From Amblyornis subalaris (lineage: Eukaryota; Chordata; Aves; Passeriformes; Ptilonorhynchidae), in contig JACAXG010000031.1 in NCBI GenBank assembly GCA_018881555.1, forward strand, positions 7,065,127 to 7,129,126: 64,000 nt of DNA. Reading direction: 5' to 3'. Below the pieces are notes generated by a model. It had not been told where the DNA came from. It worked only from the letters and a program-made list of their open reading frames with translations, and made no database searches. The translations under genes and the position numbers were made by a program. Position 1 is the stretch's first letter; each line of letters opens with the position of its first letter. Shown here piece by piece: positions 23,861 to 34,506 of the stretch.

Positions 23861-26800
23861 TATTTGCTGGGAGACAAGCACGGAAAGATGCCATGGTGAC
23901 TCCTCCTCCAGGCACCCATTAGGAGAAACTGCCCGGTTCCCTAACCTGATCAGTTTTGGTGTCCCCTAATTATTCCTGTCCCATTGTTTTTCCTCATGTC
24001 TGATGAAGCCAAGCCTTTGTTAGTGAGGCTCCCAACTCTCTTCATGGTTTTTGTATCCAGCTACCGTCCTAGTCTTGTTCTACAGCCTCATGTTTTTCAC
24101 CTGGTTTTAATATGACACCAGTCTGTCTTACCTGGTCTTCTCCTCTCCCAGTTTACATTTACCCATGGAGGGCTTACCCTTTTATGCAGAGCAAGGCCAG
24201 CCCCCTTCTCCCAGCTGCCAGCCTGACAGATCTGTGTCCCCCCTCCTCTTTTGTGGACCCATTTGCCCCATTCTATTTTAGTTTTTCATCAGCATTTTTT
24301 TTAATCACTCTAAAATGAGAGACAAGTAGTTATTTTAGAATGACTTATGTGCTGGTGACTGACACTGGATAAACCTTCAATAATCGACATTTGGAAGTAA
24401 CATTCTTGGCAGAGATTAGATAGTAGAAGTGTGAAGCCTGGTGGTGTTTCAGTGGTTCCATGGATTTTCACTGCAGTCTATCCTGCTTGATCTGGATTTA
24501 TAAATATCGAAGCAGTTAATGCTACCAAGGAGGTTATTAGCTATGTCCAAATGTAAAGCTGTAGAGTAAATATGAACAGGGATGTAATGTGCAATATGAA
24601 CAATTTGCTTAGAGCTAAGTGATCATTCTGCTGTGTGTGTTAGATTAATTGGCAACATCTTGGTGTATCCAAACTTGGATTTCAACAAATGGAGAGAAAT
24701 TTAAAAAAAATGTAATTTTTGAAAAATGAGTGCTTTATACATTTATAGTTGCATGTGGTCTGTGATTGCTGAGGTTAACAGCTGCTCATTTTATTTTTGC
24801 TGATTTTTCAATCATAAAATAATTCCTTGTTCCAAGTAGAGGATTTTACAAAAATACTGGAACAGATGAACAATATTAGCAAGTTGCTAACTAAATNTAA
24901 TAGAGGAGGTATGCATTTCAATGTGTTCAATGTTGTGGGATTATGGAGTTGGCATAGCATTAAAATGGGTCCTTACTACTAAGCTATCAGACACTGAAAA
25001 TTATTGCATGTCATGTTACCNTTTATTTGATTTCTAATTTGGCTTCAGACAAACTCTATTACCCAAATATTCATCTAACTATAAAAACTGGACAGTCAGT
25101 GTAAGCCTGTGGCTCACTAAGACTGAATGAATCCTAGGTGTTCACTGGTGATATAAAAGGTATGTAGGCAGATATAAAAAATAAGTAGGCAGAAAGAGTA
25201 AGGGATTCTCTTCAGAAACCTTGACATGCTCAAGCTCCTTTGAGCAGTATGCATAGGGTAATAATGATATTTTAATTANCAAAAATTACAGCTCCATCTC
25301 ACTGCTTGAAGGGACTGTTTAGTAATATAAAAAGCAAGGTTGCATTTTTTATAATCGTTACTTTTCAGAACTGACTTGAACAAAGAATTTCCTTCATTGG
25401 TCTTTATAGCTGTACATTGTGGCTGGAGAGGCCACACAAAAATGTCATTTGTCACCNCACAAATCCCCTTTATTGGGAACCTGCCGTAACTGGCAGCTCA
25501 GGATGTGAAAATATAGAAATTTGGTGTGCCTCTGTGAGCACCCGTTATTCTTTACTTTTTTTGCAACTCACATAAGCAACATGGTGTAATTAAAAATGAA
25601 TGTTTTCTTTACCAATATAAAAACTGAGAGCATGCCATGTCAGGTATTTGTTATGTCTTGCAGGTTCATCACAATGTTTCATTAATATTTATATTTAGTA
25701 TTTGATTTGGCACCTGGAAAATTCATACTCTAAATAAATGCAGATAAACTCTGGAAATTTTTTTTTTGTAAGAAGTTTGACATTAACTACTATGCTCCAT
25801 ATTTCAAGACNTATTCATTTTTGGTGTAGCTTTCGTAGTATTTTTAGAAAGTGCTAGAAAAAGTTATTTTCAGCCAAAAAGAGGAGGTGCAGTGTAGTCT
25901 CTAGCACTCAATAATAGTTGTTGAGATTTCAGCACAAAGGTGGGAAATGGGCTGACAAACATATGTTTATTCCCAGCTCTGGAATAATTAGCTAAGAAGC
26001 TAATGAGATGCAATTGTTGTCTTCAACCATTTCTNCCAGAAATATTAACTTAAAATTGTTGATATCTCACCCTCCTAAAGTAAGGACCATTCTGTGTAGA
26101 GTAAGCAGAGAAGGCAGAGGAGATTCCAGCCCGGGGAGATCATGGCCCAAAATGACAGACAGCTTACAAATAGCATGTGACAGAAATATCAGACATCCAG
26201 AAAGTATGGCTTTGTTTTGANAACTGTGCAACTAATGGCAGCTTGGCACTCTTTTTCTTTTTTAGCGTTTTGGACGAATATGATGAAAAGGGTACATTTC
26301 ATTTATCTGTTGTTAATTTAGTAGGCATGGATAATTTNTAACTTACAAATCACACACTATTTATATTTTTTGAAGGCTGATACAATCCCATTTCCCAGAT
26401 GTAATACAAGCAGGGCATCAGTTCAGAAGTTGCTGCCATATCCTCTTAATTAATGTAGTTTAAAATCTGGGTGAGAATAATGGATTAGAGGAACACAGAT
26501 GTAGTCAAGGGAGGTGTCAAACACCTATCTAGCATCAAAACTGAAAATGCAGAAAAAAATGAACTTCAGGTCTATTTCGAGTGTTTTCTTGGATTTTTAA
26601 GTTTTTATTTCCTGAAGCAATGTGTGGGGAAAAAGCACTCCAGCATTCGTCAGAGCAGCAGTAGCTGTACACTTAGCACACAGCAGAGTCTGCATTATTT
26701 CATGGCTGTTTCAAGGGAAAGCATTTTATCTCTTTTTCTATGCTGCCTCAGCGCAATAGCAGTGCTTCCCATGTAGGTCAAGAGACTATGACGATGTTGG

Positions 26801-27344
26801 TCTCTTTACGCTGCCATCGGAACTGTCTAAGTGTTAGCTGATTTGAGTCCCAGTGGGGCTTGCTTTCTGATTTTTTTATTTTTATTATTTGGGTGCAGAG
26901 AGGGTGAATAAAAGGTCTTGTTAAATATAAATAGGAGCATACAAAGAGAAAAAAGATACGTATTATACAAAAGATACAAGCACTGCTCTGTGTGGTAGCT
27001 ATGTTAAGCATCAGTGGATAATGCAGCTTTTTTTCACAGCTGATCTTTTTGCTACCTTTTTTCCCCCTCTTTCTCCCTGTGATTACACTTTACTCCCTCT
27101 CCAGTCTCTTTCACACCTCTTAGCCTTTCATGACCTATGTGATATNGAAAGTACATTGAGCATGTGAAATGCCCTCATCTAAAGTTTACTCAGCCTAACG
27201 CACAGCGCTACCTTCAGGTTTAATGACAGCAGAGATCACGCTCAGGCTTTTCCAGGGAATCACTTCCCTGGTGCCAAAACACACTTTTTAAGTATAACAC
27301 AGAGTGAAAATAGAAACACACAGGATAGCCAGGGTAGGGGTAGA
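23861..27344. other. Unique AT-rich DNA, no gene seen
   Basis: No supported gene, RNA or mobile element. A pyrimidine-rich patch at 27043-27120 and several homopolymer T runs are present. Single Ns are frequent. Confidence 0.5.
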
Positions 27345-27602
27345 GACAAGATGGCTTCAAACTGAAAGAGAGTAGTTTTAGTTAGGGTATTAGGAAGAAA
27401 TTCCTTACTGTGCGCATGATGAGACACTGGCACAGGTTGCTCAGAGAAGCTGTGGGTCCCCCGTCTCTGGAAGTGTTTGAGGCCAGGTTGGATGGAGCTC
27501 TGAGCAACCTGGCCTGGTGGAATGTGTCCTAGCCCATGGCAGAGCAGTTGGAATAAGATGATCTGGAAGATCCTGTCCAAACCATACTGTTTTATCATTC
27601 TT
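27345..27602 (+). mobile_element. CR1 LINE 3' end, plus strand
   Basis: This is the sense-strand CR1 3' region: ACTGAAAGAGAGTAG, TATTAGGAAGAAATTCCTTA, CTGGCACAGGTTGCTCAGAG, GGCCAGGTTGGATGGAGCTC, AGCAACCTGGCCTGGTGGAA and CCTGTCCAAACCATACTG, ending near CATTCTT at 27602. It is moderately diverged from the usual bird consensus and 5'-truncated. It ends 164 bp before the target duplication of the neighbouring LTR. A 112-codon minus-strand frame across it (27260-27598) is an artefact of the repeat. Confidence 0.92.
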
Positions 27603-27766
27603 CAATAAGACAGCAGCTCTGCCTGCTCCCTCTGTGTCCCACTCGATCTCACTTACAGCTTTTTCATGTCAACATCTAAAATAATCCTGTATGTGCCTGT
27701 GTAAACCAGTGGCCTTGAAATTAACTCCATCATCAGTCGTTAAGGTTCAGTCAATAAGATCAGGAA

Positions 27767-27771
27767 GCATG
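27767..27771. repeat. Target-site duplication, left copy (GCATG)
   Basis: GCATG directly precedes the TGTTAC end of the LTR and is repeated exactly at 28415-28419 after its ...TCTGACA end. A 5-bp duplication is typical of ERVL-type (class III) integrations. Confidence 0.8.
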
Positions 27772-28159
27772 TGTTACNCCCCGGTCACTCAAACTTNGGG
27801 CTGAACAAAGATTCTTTTTCTCTGAGTAGGNGCAAAGATAAAATTCAACAAAAATTTCCGAAGAGGTAAAAAACACACAAAAATTTACTGGCAGAACTAT
27901 AGAAAACTAANGAACATTGGCAAAAGAGTAAATGGTACACAACATCACTTTTCCTAGCCTAAACTTAGCACATTAAACATAGAAAAACCTTATANCTCAT
28001 TTGATGTTATGTTCCATCAGAAGAAAGTTAGAAAAAGACGAAGAAAGGGAGGAAAACAGGAAGATAGGAAAGATATAGAAAAACAGGCATAGCTACCAAC
28101 TCCTGGGTTCCAGCGATATTATCCTCCAAGATGGAGTAGGTGAAAAAGAGACAGGTAGC

Positions 28160-28196
28160 CACGTGCTGAGACTTCTTAAAACCTTGGCCCCGCCCC
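28160..28196 (-). promoter_or_regulatory. LTR promoter: GC box, TATA-like box, E-box
   Basis: On the minus strand a GC box GGGGCGGGGCC (28196-28186, an Sp1-type site) is followed four bases later by TTTTAAGAAG (28181-28172), a weak TATA-like box, and then by the E-box CACGTG (28165-28160). By the usual spacing, transcription would begin around 28145-28155 and run leftwards through the R/U5 part towards the CR1 at 27602. Whether it is active cannot be told from sequence. Confidence 0.5.
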
Positions 28197-28303
28197 TGGG
28201 CCTGCCCCCTCCAGGTGGGACCTCCAGTGTCTCGGCCACTCAGGGGCAGGTAAGGTGACACCAAGGGTCTGTCTCCAGAGTCCCTTGATGGACAGACACT
28301 GCA

Positions 28304-28329
28304 GGGCTGGGGGGAATATGGGGGCAGGG
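28304..28329 (+). promoter_or_regulatory. G-quadruplex motif in the LTR U3
   Basis: Four G runs (28304-28306, 28309-28314, 28320-28324 and 28327-28329) are separated by loops of 2, 5 and 2 bases, which satisfies the canonical G3+N1-7 rule. The G-rich strand is the template strand for minus-strand LTR transcription, about 125 bp upstream of the TATA-like box. Confidence 0.7.
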
Positions 28330-28414
28330 CGCTGCCCCACCAAGGTAGGGCCTGATCCACCCCATTCCCCACACTCAAAGATGTCTCGAAACAGAGCATT
28401 TGCTGTGTCTGACA

Positions 28415-28419
28415 GCATG
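28415..28419. repeat. Target-site duplication, right copy (GCATG)
   Basis: This is an exact copy of 27767-27771 directly after the LTR terminus TCTGACA. The inferred pre-insertion site reads ...AGGAAGCATGTCAATAAC. Confidence 0.8.
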
Positions 28420-29373
28420 TCAATAACACTAGAAGGAGTTGTGGTTGCCTACCAAAAAGGTGTGTGGGTTGAAGGTTTTGGTCTTTTGGTGACACTGGTC
28501 TAANACATCCATTTCTTCTACCTAAGGCATAAGCAAGGCTTATTTTGTAAGGAAGACTACTGTGATATTTTGTGAAATGTCAAGTGATTATCTCAGCAAA
28601 AATTGAATATCAGTGACTTAGCTGAACAAAAAAATAAGAGAGTCTCATCTTTTCCATAAATGAGAGAAAAGCCTAAATAACTCTGGGGGCCCTGATCTCC
28701 AGTTCATTGTAGGAGCACATCTCAACACTTCCCAGCAAACAGCATTGCTTCAGTCAGGGACCTTGAAGTCACTGCTACATCCCTCTGTGCTCAAGCCTGG
28801 CTAGCAGTGTCCAGTAAAGAAAATTATTCTATATATATGATAATAGGAAAATCGAAAATCAAGATCATGTTAATATGTACTTCAGTGCAATTGGGATATT
28901 GGGATTTGCTGGTTAACTCCACATGTGCAGCACAGACACCTATTACAAACTAAGAAGAAGTGATACTTAAAATGAGACTTGGTTTGAATATACCATACTC
29001 ATGGCAGATTATTTTTTTTAAGTAATTTCAGGATTTTTGCCTATGGCATGACTTCAGTCGGGGTTTAGGATTGCTTATTTTTTTTTCCCCTTCTAGGAAA
29101 AAAACCCCTGTTTTGCCTGAGGTAGGTAAGACCAAAATATTGGTTATTCTAAAATAAGAACCTAAATTAAGAAATGTTCGTTTCTCAGCAGATATGCTTA
29201 TGCCATTAAAATTACTGCCTCAGTAGAGAATTTGCCCTAAAGGAAAATGCTGGAGCTGGTCCTTCAGCAAGACTTCTAGATATCAGAGTTTTTGGATTGT
29301 CAGGTCATGATTTCTTTCTCTGCCACCCGGCAGAGCGGCAGTTTGACACTCATTCCTGGCTCCTGCCCCACCT
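28420..29373. other. Unique AT-rich DNA
   Basis: No gene, RNA or repeat is recognised between the LTR and the next CR1 fragment. Confidence 0.5.
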
Positions 29374-29537
29374 TCATAGAGACCTCAAGGTTGGAAAAGG
29401 CTTCTAAGATCATTGAGTGCAGTCGTTAATCCAGCACCACAGTGTTCACCACTAAACCATATCCCCAAATTCTGCATCCACATGCCTTTTGAACACTTCC
29501 AGGAATGGGGATACCATTCTTACTCCAGCCCTGGGGA
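29374..29537 (-). mobile_element. CR1 LINE 3' fragment, older subfamily, minus strand
   Basis: Starting at the tail: TCATAGAGACCTCAAGGTTG, GGAAAAGGCTTCTAAGATC, ACCACTAAACCATATCCCC, TTTTGAACACTTCCAGG, then a block reading 'aatggggataccattcttactccagccctgggg'. This order is the reverse complement of the CR1 subfamily that has 'ggttggaaaagacctctaagatcat... ccaagcaccac'. It is more diverged than the 13646 and 50044 copies and is 5'-truncated. Confidence 0.88.
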
Positions 29538-32500
29538 AATGGTGATTGGCAAATGATGAAGGGGAAAATTAGCCTTTCTGATCCCAAATATATTTTACCA
29601 TGAGGTTGTGTTGGGGTGAAAGTGACTCAGGAGTAGCGAAGCAGTTGGGGCGGGTGTGAGAGAACGGGCTCTCTTATTTTAGCTGTGCAACTCTTGTATC
29701 CATGAACCCATGTTATTAAAACTTTGTCATTGGTCTTCCCTATAATAAGGGGATTAATGATGCGAAGTCAGCTATTGCAATTTAAGCCTTTAGTGTAATT
29801 CGGGATGAACATGCCTACATGTCCACATCTACACCTGTTTGTACATCTTGGGGTTTTTTGGTTAGAATACGCCAAAATATGAATTCTCAGATAAATAATG
29901 AAATGAGCTGTATTTGGTTCATTTTAAAAGAATCTTAAATAAGAAAAATGCCTGGTATCTTATGCATCTGATCATGCATGTTATCAAAACAGTGAATGTA
30001 AACTTATAAATAAATACATGAAAATATTTATTTGTATGTGTATATTTAAAATTGTACTCATATTGCATATGTGTCCATGTAGGCATTTGCTGTAAATACC
30101 AGATCAGCTGCAGGCAGGTCAGTTACACTGAAATTACTTGCAAATGACACTAATTTGTTTGTGCCATATTAGAAAAGCATGGTCTTTTCCTTGCTTGCTG
30201 TGGTTCTGTTATTGACTCACATCTCATACCTTGAAACTCACTGACGACAAACACAAATGAGCAAATAAAATACTCCGTAAAATATTCTGCAAGAGACTTG
30301 TCGCTCAATGTAATGACTTTCTGAGCAGTGTTGATACTCTTTGAAGGCTAGTGCTTGACATATGCATCTTTGTCTGTTGTTAGTGTAAATTTTAATGTAG
30401 TGGATTTAATTTGTATTGTTAAGTGGCAAGAATGTGTGTTATTGGAGTAATTACTGTAAAGCTCTTTAATTATTGATTTCCCCAACATAGCAGGCTTGAC
30501 ATTTTACCAGATATAATGAAGGAAAAGATACACATTAAGAGGATGGATATGGAACAAACAAGCCTTTTCAATAGAGACTTAATTCATTTAAATAGATATA
30601 CAGTAATTACCTAGGAAGTAAGACCATTTTCTTCATCATGACATTAATGATTCAGATGAAGCAACAGAGAGATGATGTATAGGTATATTATAACTGTGTT
30701 TAAAACACCACTGTTGGCTTTTGGAGGACACCAGCATTGGCTTTAAAGATGCATAAAACCTTCAGATTTACTCATCTCTTTACTGCTAAATAGGGTTTGG
30801 TAATAACACGTGTGTAATCCCCCCATCTCTCTCATCTTTTAACAATTTATCCATCTTCATTCGAATTACCCTAGAGGGTACCCAGGGAAAGGAATCAGTG
30901 TTGCTCCTAGTTGGAGCATGCAGGGCCAGGGGAATGAATGAGACCCCATGCCCTAAAGCACATCCTTTGCAATTTGCTCTTCCTAGAGAGCTGAAGGCAT
31001 TACGCAGCCCTGCTGGGGTTCAAATGTGATTTCAGGCATCTCCAGCCGTTTAAAATCTGCTTTGTGGGCTGACAAGTCCTGTATCTCTGTATGTGACCAT
31101 CTTGGGACTGTTAACTGAGGCCACCATTATGGGGAACTTGAATTGGTGGAGGTGCCACCTTTTCCTCGTTTTTTTAATATGCTTTTGTTACTTTCCATTT
31201 CTTGATGTGCAGTTATAGCAGAGCTAACTTCCCTAAAATGAGCATGGGTCAGCTCAGGTCCTTGGGAAGGAGCTTAGTTGCCGTGCCCGCCATCCCATCA
31301 TCACCAGTATGTTTCCAAATTCACATAATCCACTTTTAAAAGCAGCAGGAATGTGTTGTTATGGAGAGGTGTTGTACCTGTACCTTTGAGGCAGGTTTTA
31401 GCCACTATAGATAAGAGCACAGAAGGATGCTCCAAGGGCTCAGGTTTATCTAGGATCTGAGAGCTGTTAAGCTATTAGTGTGTATTCATGTCCAGGGAGA
31501 GTAAAGATGCCTGTAAGTGCTGTGACTTTCTCTGCAGCTGATGGTATCAAATAAAAGGCAAACCCAGGTGCCAGGAAAAAAAAAGCAAAGAGCAATAACA
31601 AGGAGACACCAATTTTGATTATTCCCTGGTTCTAAAATACAAATTCCTCCAAGCAAGAAGGGTTATAGGGCTTTCCCATGGATGAACAGCACCTACATCA
31701 TATGTGTTTTATCATTGCAAGACTAGGCTTTGAAAGACTTTGGGTTTTGTGTTGGGAAGCTGTGGATAGTTGGTCTCATTTACCCAAAGGAGGAGCTGGA
31801 GGAGCATTACTGAATCGATATCATGCCATACAGTAGCAAGTCTTTAAATGGTTTGACAGTGTCACCTGAAGTTTCAATTCCTTGCTTGAATTTAACAGCT
31901 GTGAAAAGGAAACGAGTGCACAGAGGCAAAGGAGACAGTGGATTGGTGCTATTTCTGACCCGCTGCCTGCCGTGTGTCTGGTTGGTATTGCAGCTCCCTG
32001 TGGGGACTGGCCGTGCCGTGGGCAACTGGATGGGGAGCAGGCAGTGGGATACAGCATCCTTTCACATACACATGTGCTGTCTGGTGGTGTTCATAAGTTA
32101 ACGTCAGGAAAAGTGTAATGAGCTTAAGTAGGTTTGCTGGCTGCCGCAGTTCCTGTGGAAGTGAAATGGAAGATTGCTGGTATCTGCAAAGGTTTAAGCC
32201 CTGACTGAGGGCAGCTGATAGTGAAAACTGCTATTGTTAAGCAGTGCATGGCATAAAGAAAGAAAAGGCCAGATTGTAGCTAGGCAAGTTTTCTTTATTC
32301 CTTCAAAGCCAGCTGCCCAGATTGTATGTATTACCAAGGGAAAGAGCCGGCTGAGTGCAGATGCCATGCTGTTTGCAGCTGGGGTTGGAGCCAGCACTCT
32401 GCAGGAAATACCTCACAGAAGGTCTCCGCTTTGGACGGAAAGCTCACCTTTCCAACCAAAGGGAAAACCCATTTGGCCAGCACAGCCCNTTGTGACAGAC

Positions 32501-34373
32501 GCTTTGCATGCCTGACAGCTGAGAAAGCAGAGTTTTTTGCCGCGTCTGTCTCGTGATGGATCAGTTCCTCGCTGCCGTTCGCTGTGCTCAGTGTCTGGGC
32601 TGGCTGTGGAGAGTGGTGTGGGGTAGGGCTGGGAGGCAGACAGGGAGACTTGAGGGAACACTGCCACCAACAGTGAATAGCTCAGCAATAATAAACAATT
32701 CTTGGAAGACACAAAGTCGAATAGTTGGGAGACTCACAAAAGGCTGATGCTCATGGCATGGCTGTTTCACAGGTAACAAAGAAGAAACACAGAAACAAGG
32801 AGAATGGGGACTCGATGCCATTATGGTGCAAATTGGAAGCCTGTCATGTCCGTGTCTTGGCTTTTCAACAGCAAAGGGATGAACAGACCTGGATATCACA
32901 TGCATGTAGAAAAACTTCATTCACACAAATAGTTCAAAATAATTACCTTGGATATTTCACATAATACTTTTACTAATAATGTCATGATGTCATTCTGGGT
33001 GAAGTAGTGACACTGCTAGAATGGGTGACTATAGTCTCTAATCTTAATTGGATGGTGATTTCTTTCCCAACATATAAATGATAATATAGTAAAAACTGAA
33101 GAAACAATGTAAATATTAATTTGTGAGCAACAAGTCCTTAGCTGCTAGAAATCTGCCTGCAGCTGTATCCACACAGCCTGCTGAGAATAAGGGCTAAGGA
33201 AGATATTACAGACCACTGGATTCATGCTCAGCATGTGGCTGAATGTCAACTTACAGGCCTGGAGATACCACTCAGTTTCCTCTAATTTCTGTGCAACTTA
33301 GATTAAAAATCAGTAAGATCACAAAAATAAAAAAATGCATATTCATGAAAAAGGTAAATGTTGTGAATAAACATTNTGAGTGTAATCTTAGTTTGTACAA
33401 CAGAGGAAACACTAAACTTTTTCATTGCAAAGGGCTTGACAGGTAGCATAACAATATTACTGCCTGTTTCATAAATCCTTGGGATATAGTAGGAGAAGCT
33501 GAGTGTCTTACTCTTTGTGAATTCAAGTTTGCAGTACTTAAAATGGCTGAAAAACTGGGAATCTAAAAGCAAATGTCTTATTTCTTGCCATCTCTGTGAA
33601 TACCATTTTTTGAGAAATTGTAACCTTTCCTTGACTAGAAAAGCTATCTCAGGGTCACGGCTGAATTTCAGAGTACTCCTCAAGATAATACAATTCTGTG
33701 GAAAAGTAATTCTGCATTTTTAGAAGGAAGACAAACATATTGCAAAAGTTTCTTCTATTTTGAAACTTCCCAGTAGTTTGAGAGCTAATTTTTGCAGGTA
33801 AAATGAGGGACCCTTGCTGGCCTTTTTAGTATTTCTTATAATGGAAGCAGATTTTTTGATGCCGTGGACCTCCTTGTAATATACTGCACACTTCATAACT
33901 TCAGCTGTAGCTCCTGTAAATTATTAACAAGAAATCCGTGAGAGTAAACAGATATAAACCATCTTCTGTAAACTAGTATCATCAGATTGCTTTCAGTTGT
34001 TCCTTACCTTTTCTTTGACCGTTGTGTCAGGCATGAAGAACTGGGTGTGTAATTCATTAGTGTCATTATTTTTATAGGCAAAATTCTTCATTATTTTTTA
34101 AAATGAGTGTAGAGACTGCCTCTTCTTACAGGTTGAAGCATTTATGGTATAATCAGTATCTATGAAGAAGGAGGAAAAGACATATACATACTCATTAAAA
34201 AGAGGATTTCTGGTCCTATTTCTTCTGCACTAAGTTTTTGGCCTCTCTGATGTACAAAAATTGTTAAGGGGAAACATTTGAGCTTTGAAGGTTGAGGCTG
34301 GGGCTCCTGTGATTGTGCAATCTATTCTTATAACAGAATCTCATCCACTTGCTCAGTCTTAAAGATCTCAGAC
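29538..34373. other. Unique DNA, no gene seen
   Basis: Read on both strands with no supported gene. 31.8-32.7 kb is less AT-rich and holds many overlapping open frames on both strands (for example 32413-32712 minus and 32588-32920 minus), the usual sign of few stop codons rather than coding. A 126-codon minus frame at 33303-33683 contains an N and has no recognisable domain. No splice-bounded exon could be defended. Confidence 0.5.
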
Positions 34374-34506
34374 TCCTTCCTTCCTTCCTTCCTTCCTTCC
34401 TTCCTTCCTTCCTTCCTTCCTTCCTTCCTTCCTGCCTTCCTGCCTTCCTCCCTCCCTCCCTCCCTGCTTTCCTCCCTCCCTCCTTCTCTGTCTCCCTCCC
34501 TCCCTC
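34374..34506. repeat. (TTCC)n microsatellite grading into (CCCT)n polypyrimidine tract
   Basis: A pure TTCC run occupies 34374-34432 (about 15 units). It is followed by TGCC-interrupted TTCC units and then CCCT/CTCC units to 34505. The plus strand is almost wholly pyrimidine, with only scattered G. Repeats of this length are usually variable in unit number. Predicted peptides across it (L-P-S-F repeats on plus, G-R-K-E repeats on minus) are translation artefacts. Confidence 0.97.

Larger units (their letters stand above)
27772..28414 (-). mobile_element. Solitary LTR of an endogenous retrovirus, minus strand (probably ERVL-like)
   Basis: A 643-bp unit starts (minus strand) TGTCAGACACAGC and ends ...GTAACA, the inverted TGT...ACA termini of retroviral LTRs. 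It is bounded by exact GCATG duplications, so left and right edges are firm. On the minus strand the first 230 bp (28414 down to about 28185) are GC-rich and U3-like, ending in a GC box and TATA-like box. The AT-rich remainder to 27772 would be R and U5. No canonical AATAAA is seen in the R part. No second LTR, primer-binding site or gag/pol/env remains on either side, so this is a solo LTR left by recombination between two LTRs. The 5-bp duplication suggests ERVL; family assignment is inference. Five Ns fall within 27778-27995. Confidence 0.8.

Noticed and set aside
27260..27598. 112-codon minus frame
   Set aside because: It is the antisense reading of the CR1 3' end.
28028..28495. 155-codon open frame on the minus strand, the longest in the window
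   Set aside because: It lies mostly inside the solo LTR and crosses its U3/R region; it has no domain, and GC-rich U3 sequence simply lacks stop codons.
27772..28507. Alternative LTR right edge at ...TAANACA (28507)
   Set aside because: Flanking bases there (TCCAT) do not match the left flank, whereas ending at 28414 gives an exact GCATG duplication.
33303..33683. 126-codon minus frame
   Set aside because: Contains an N, no recognisable domain, and overlaps open frames on the other strand.
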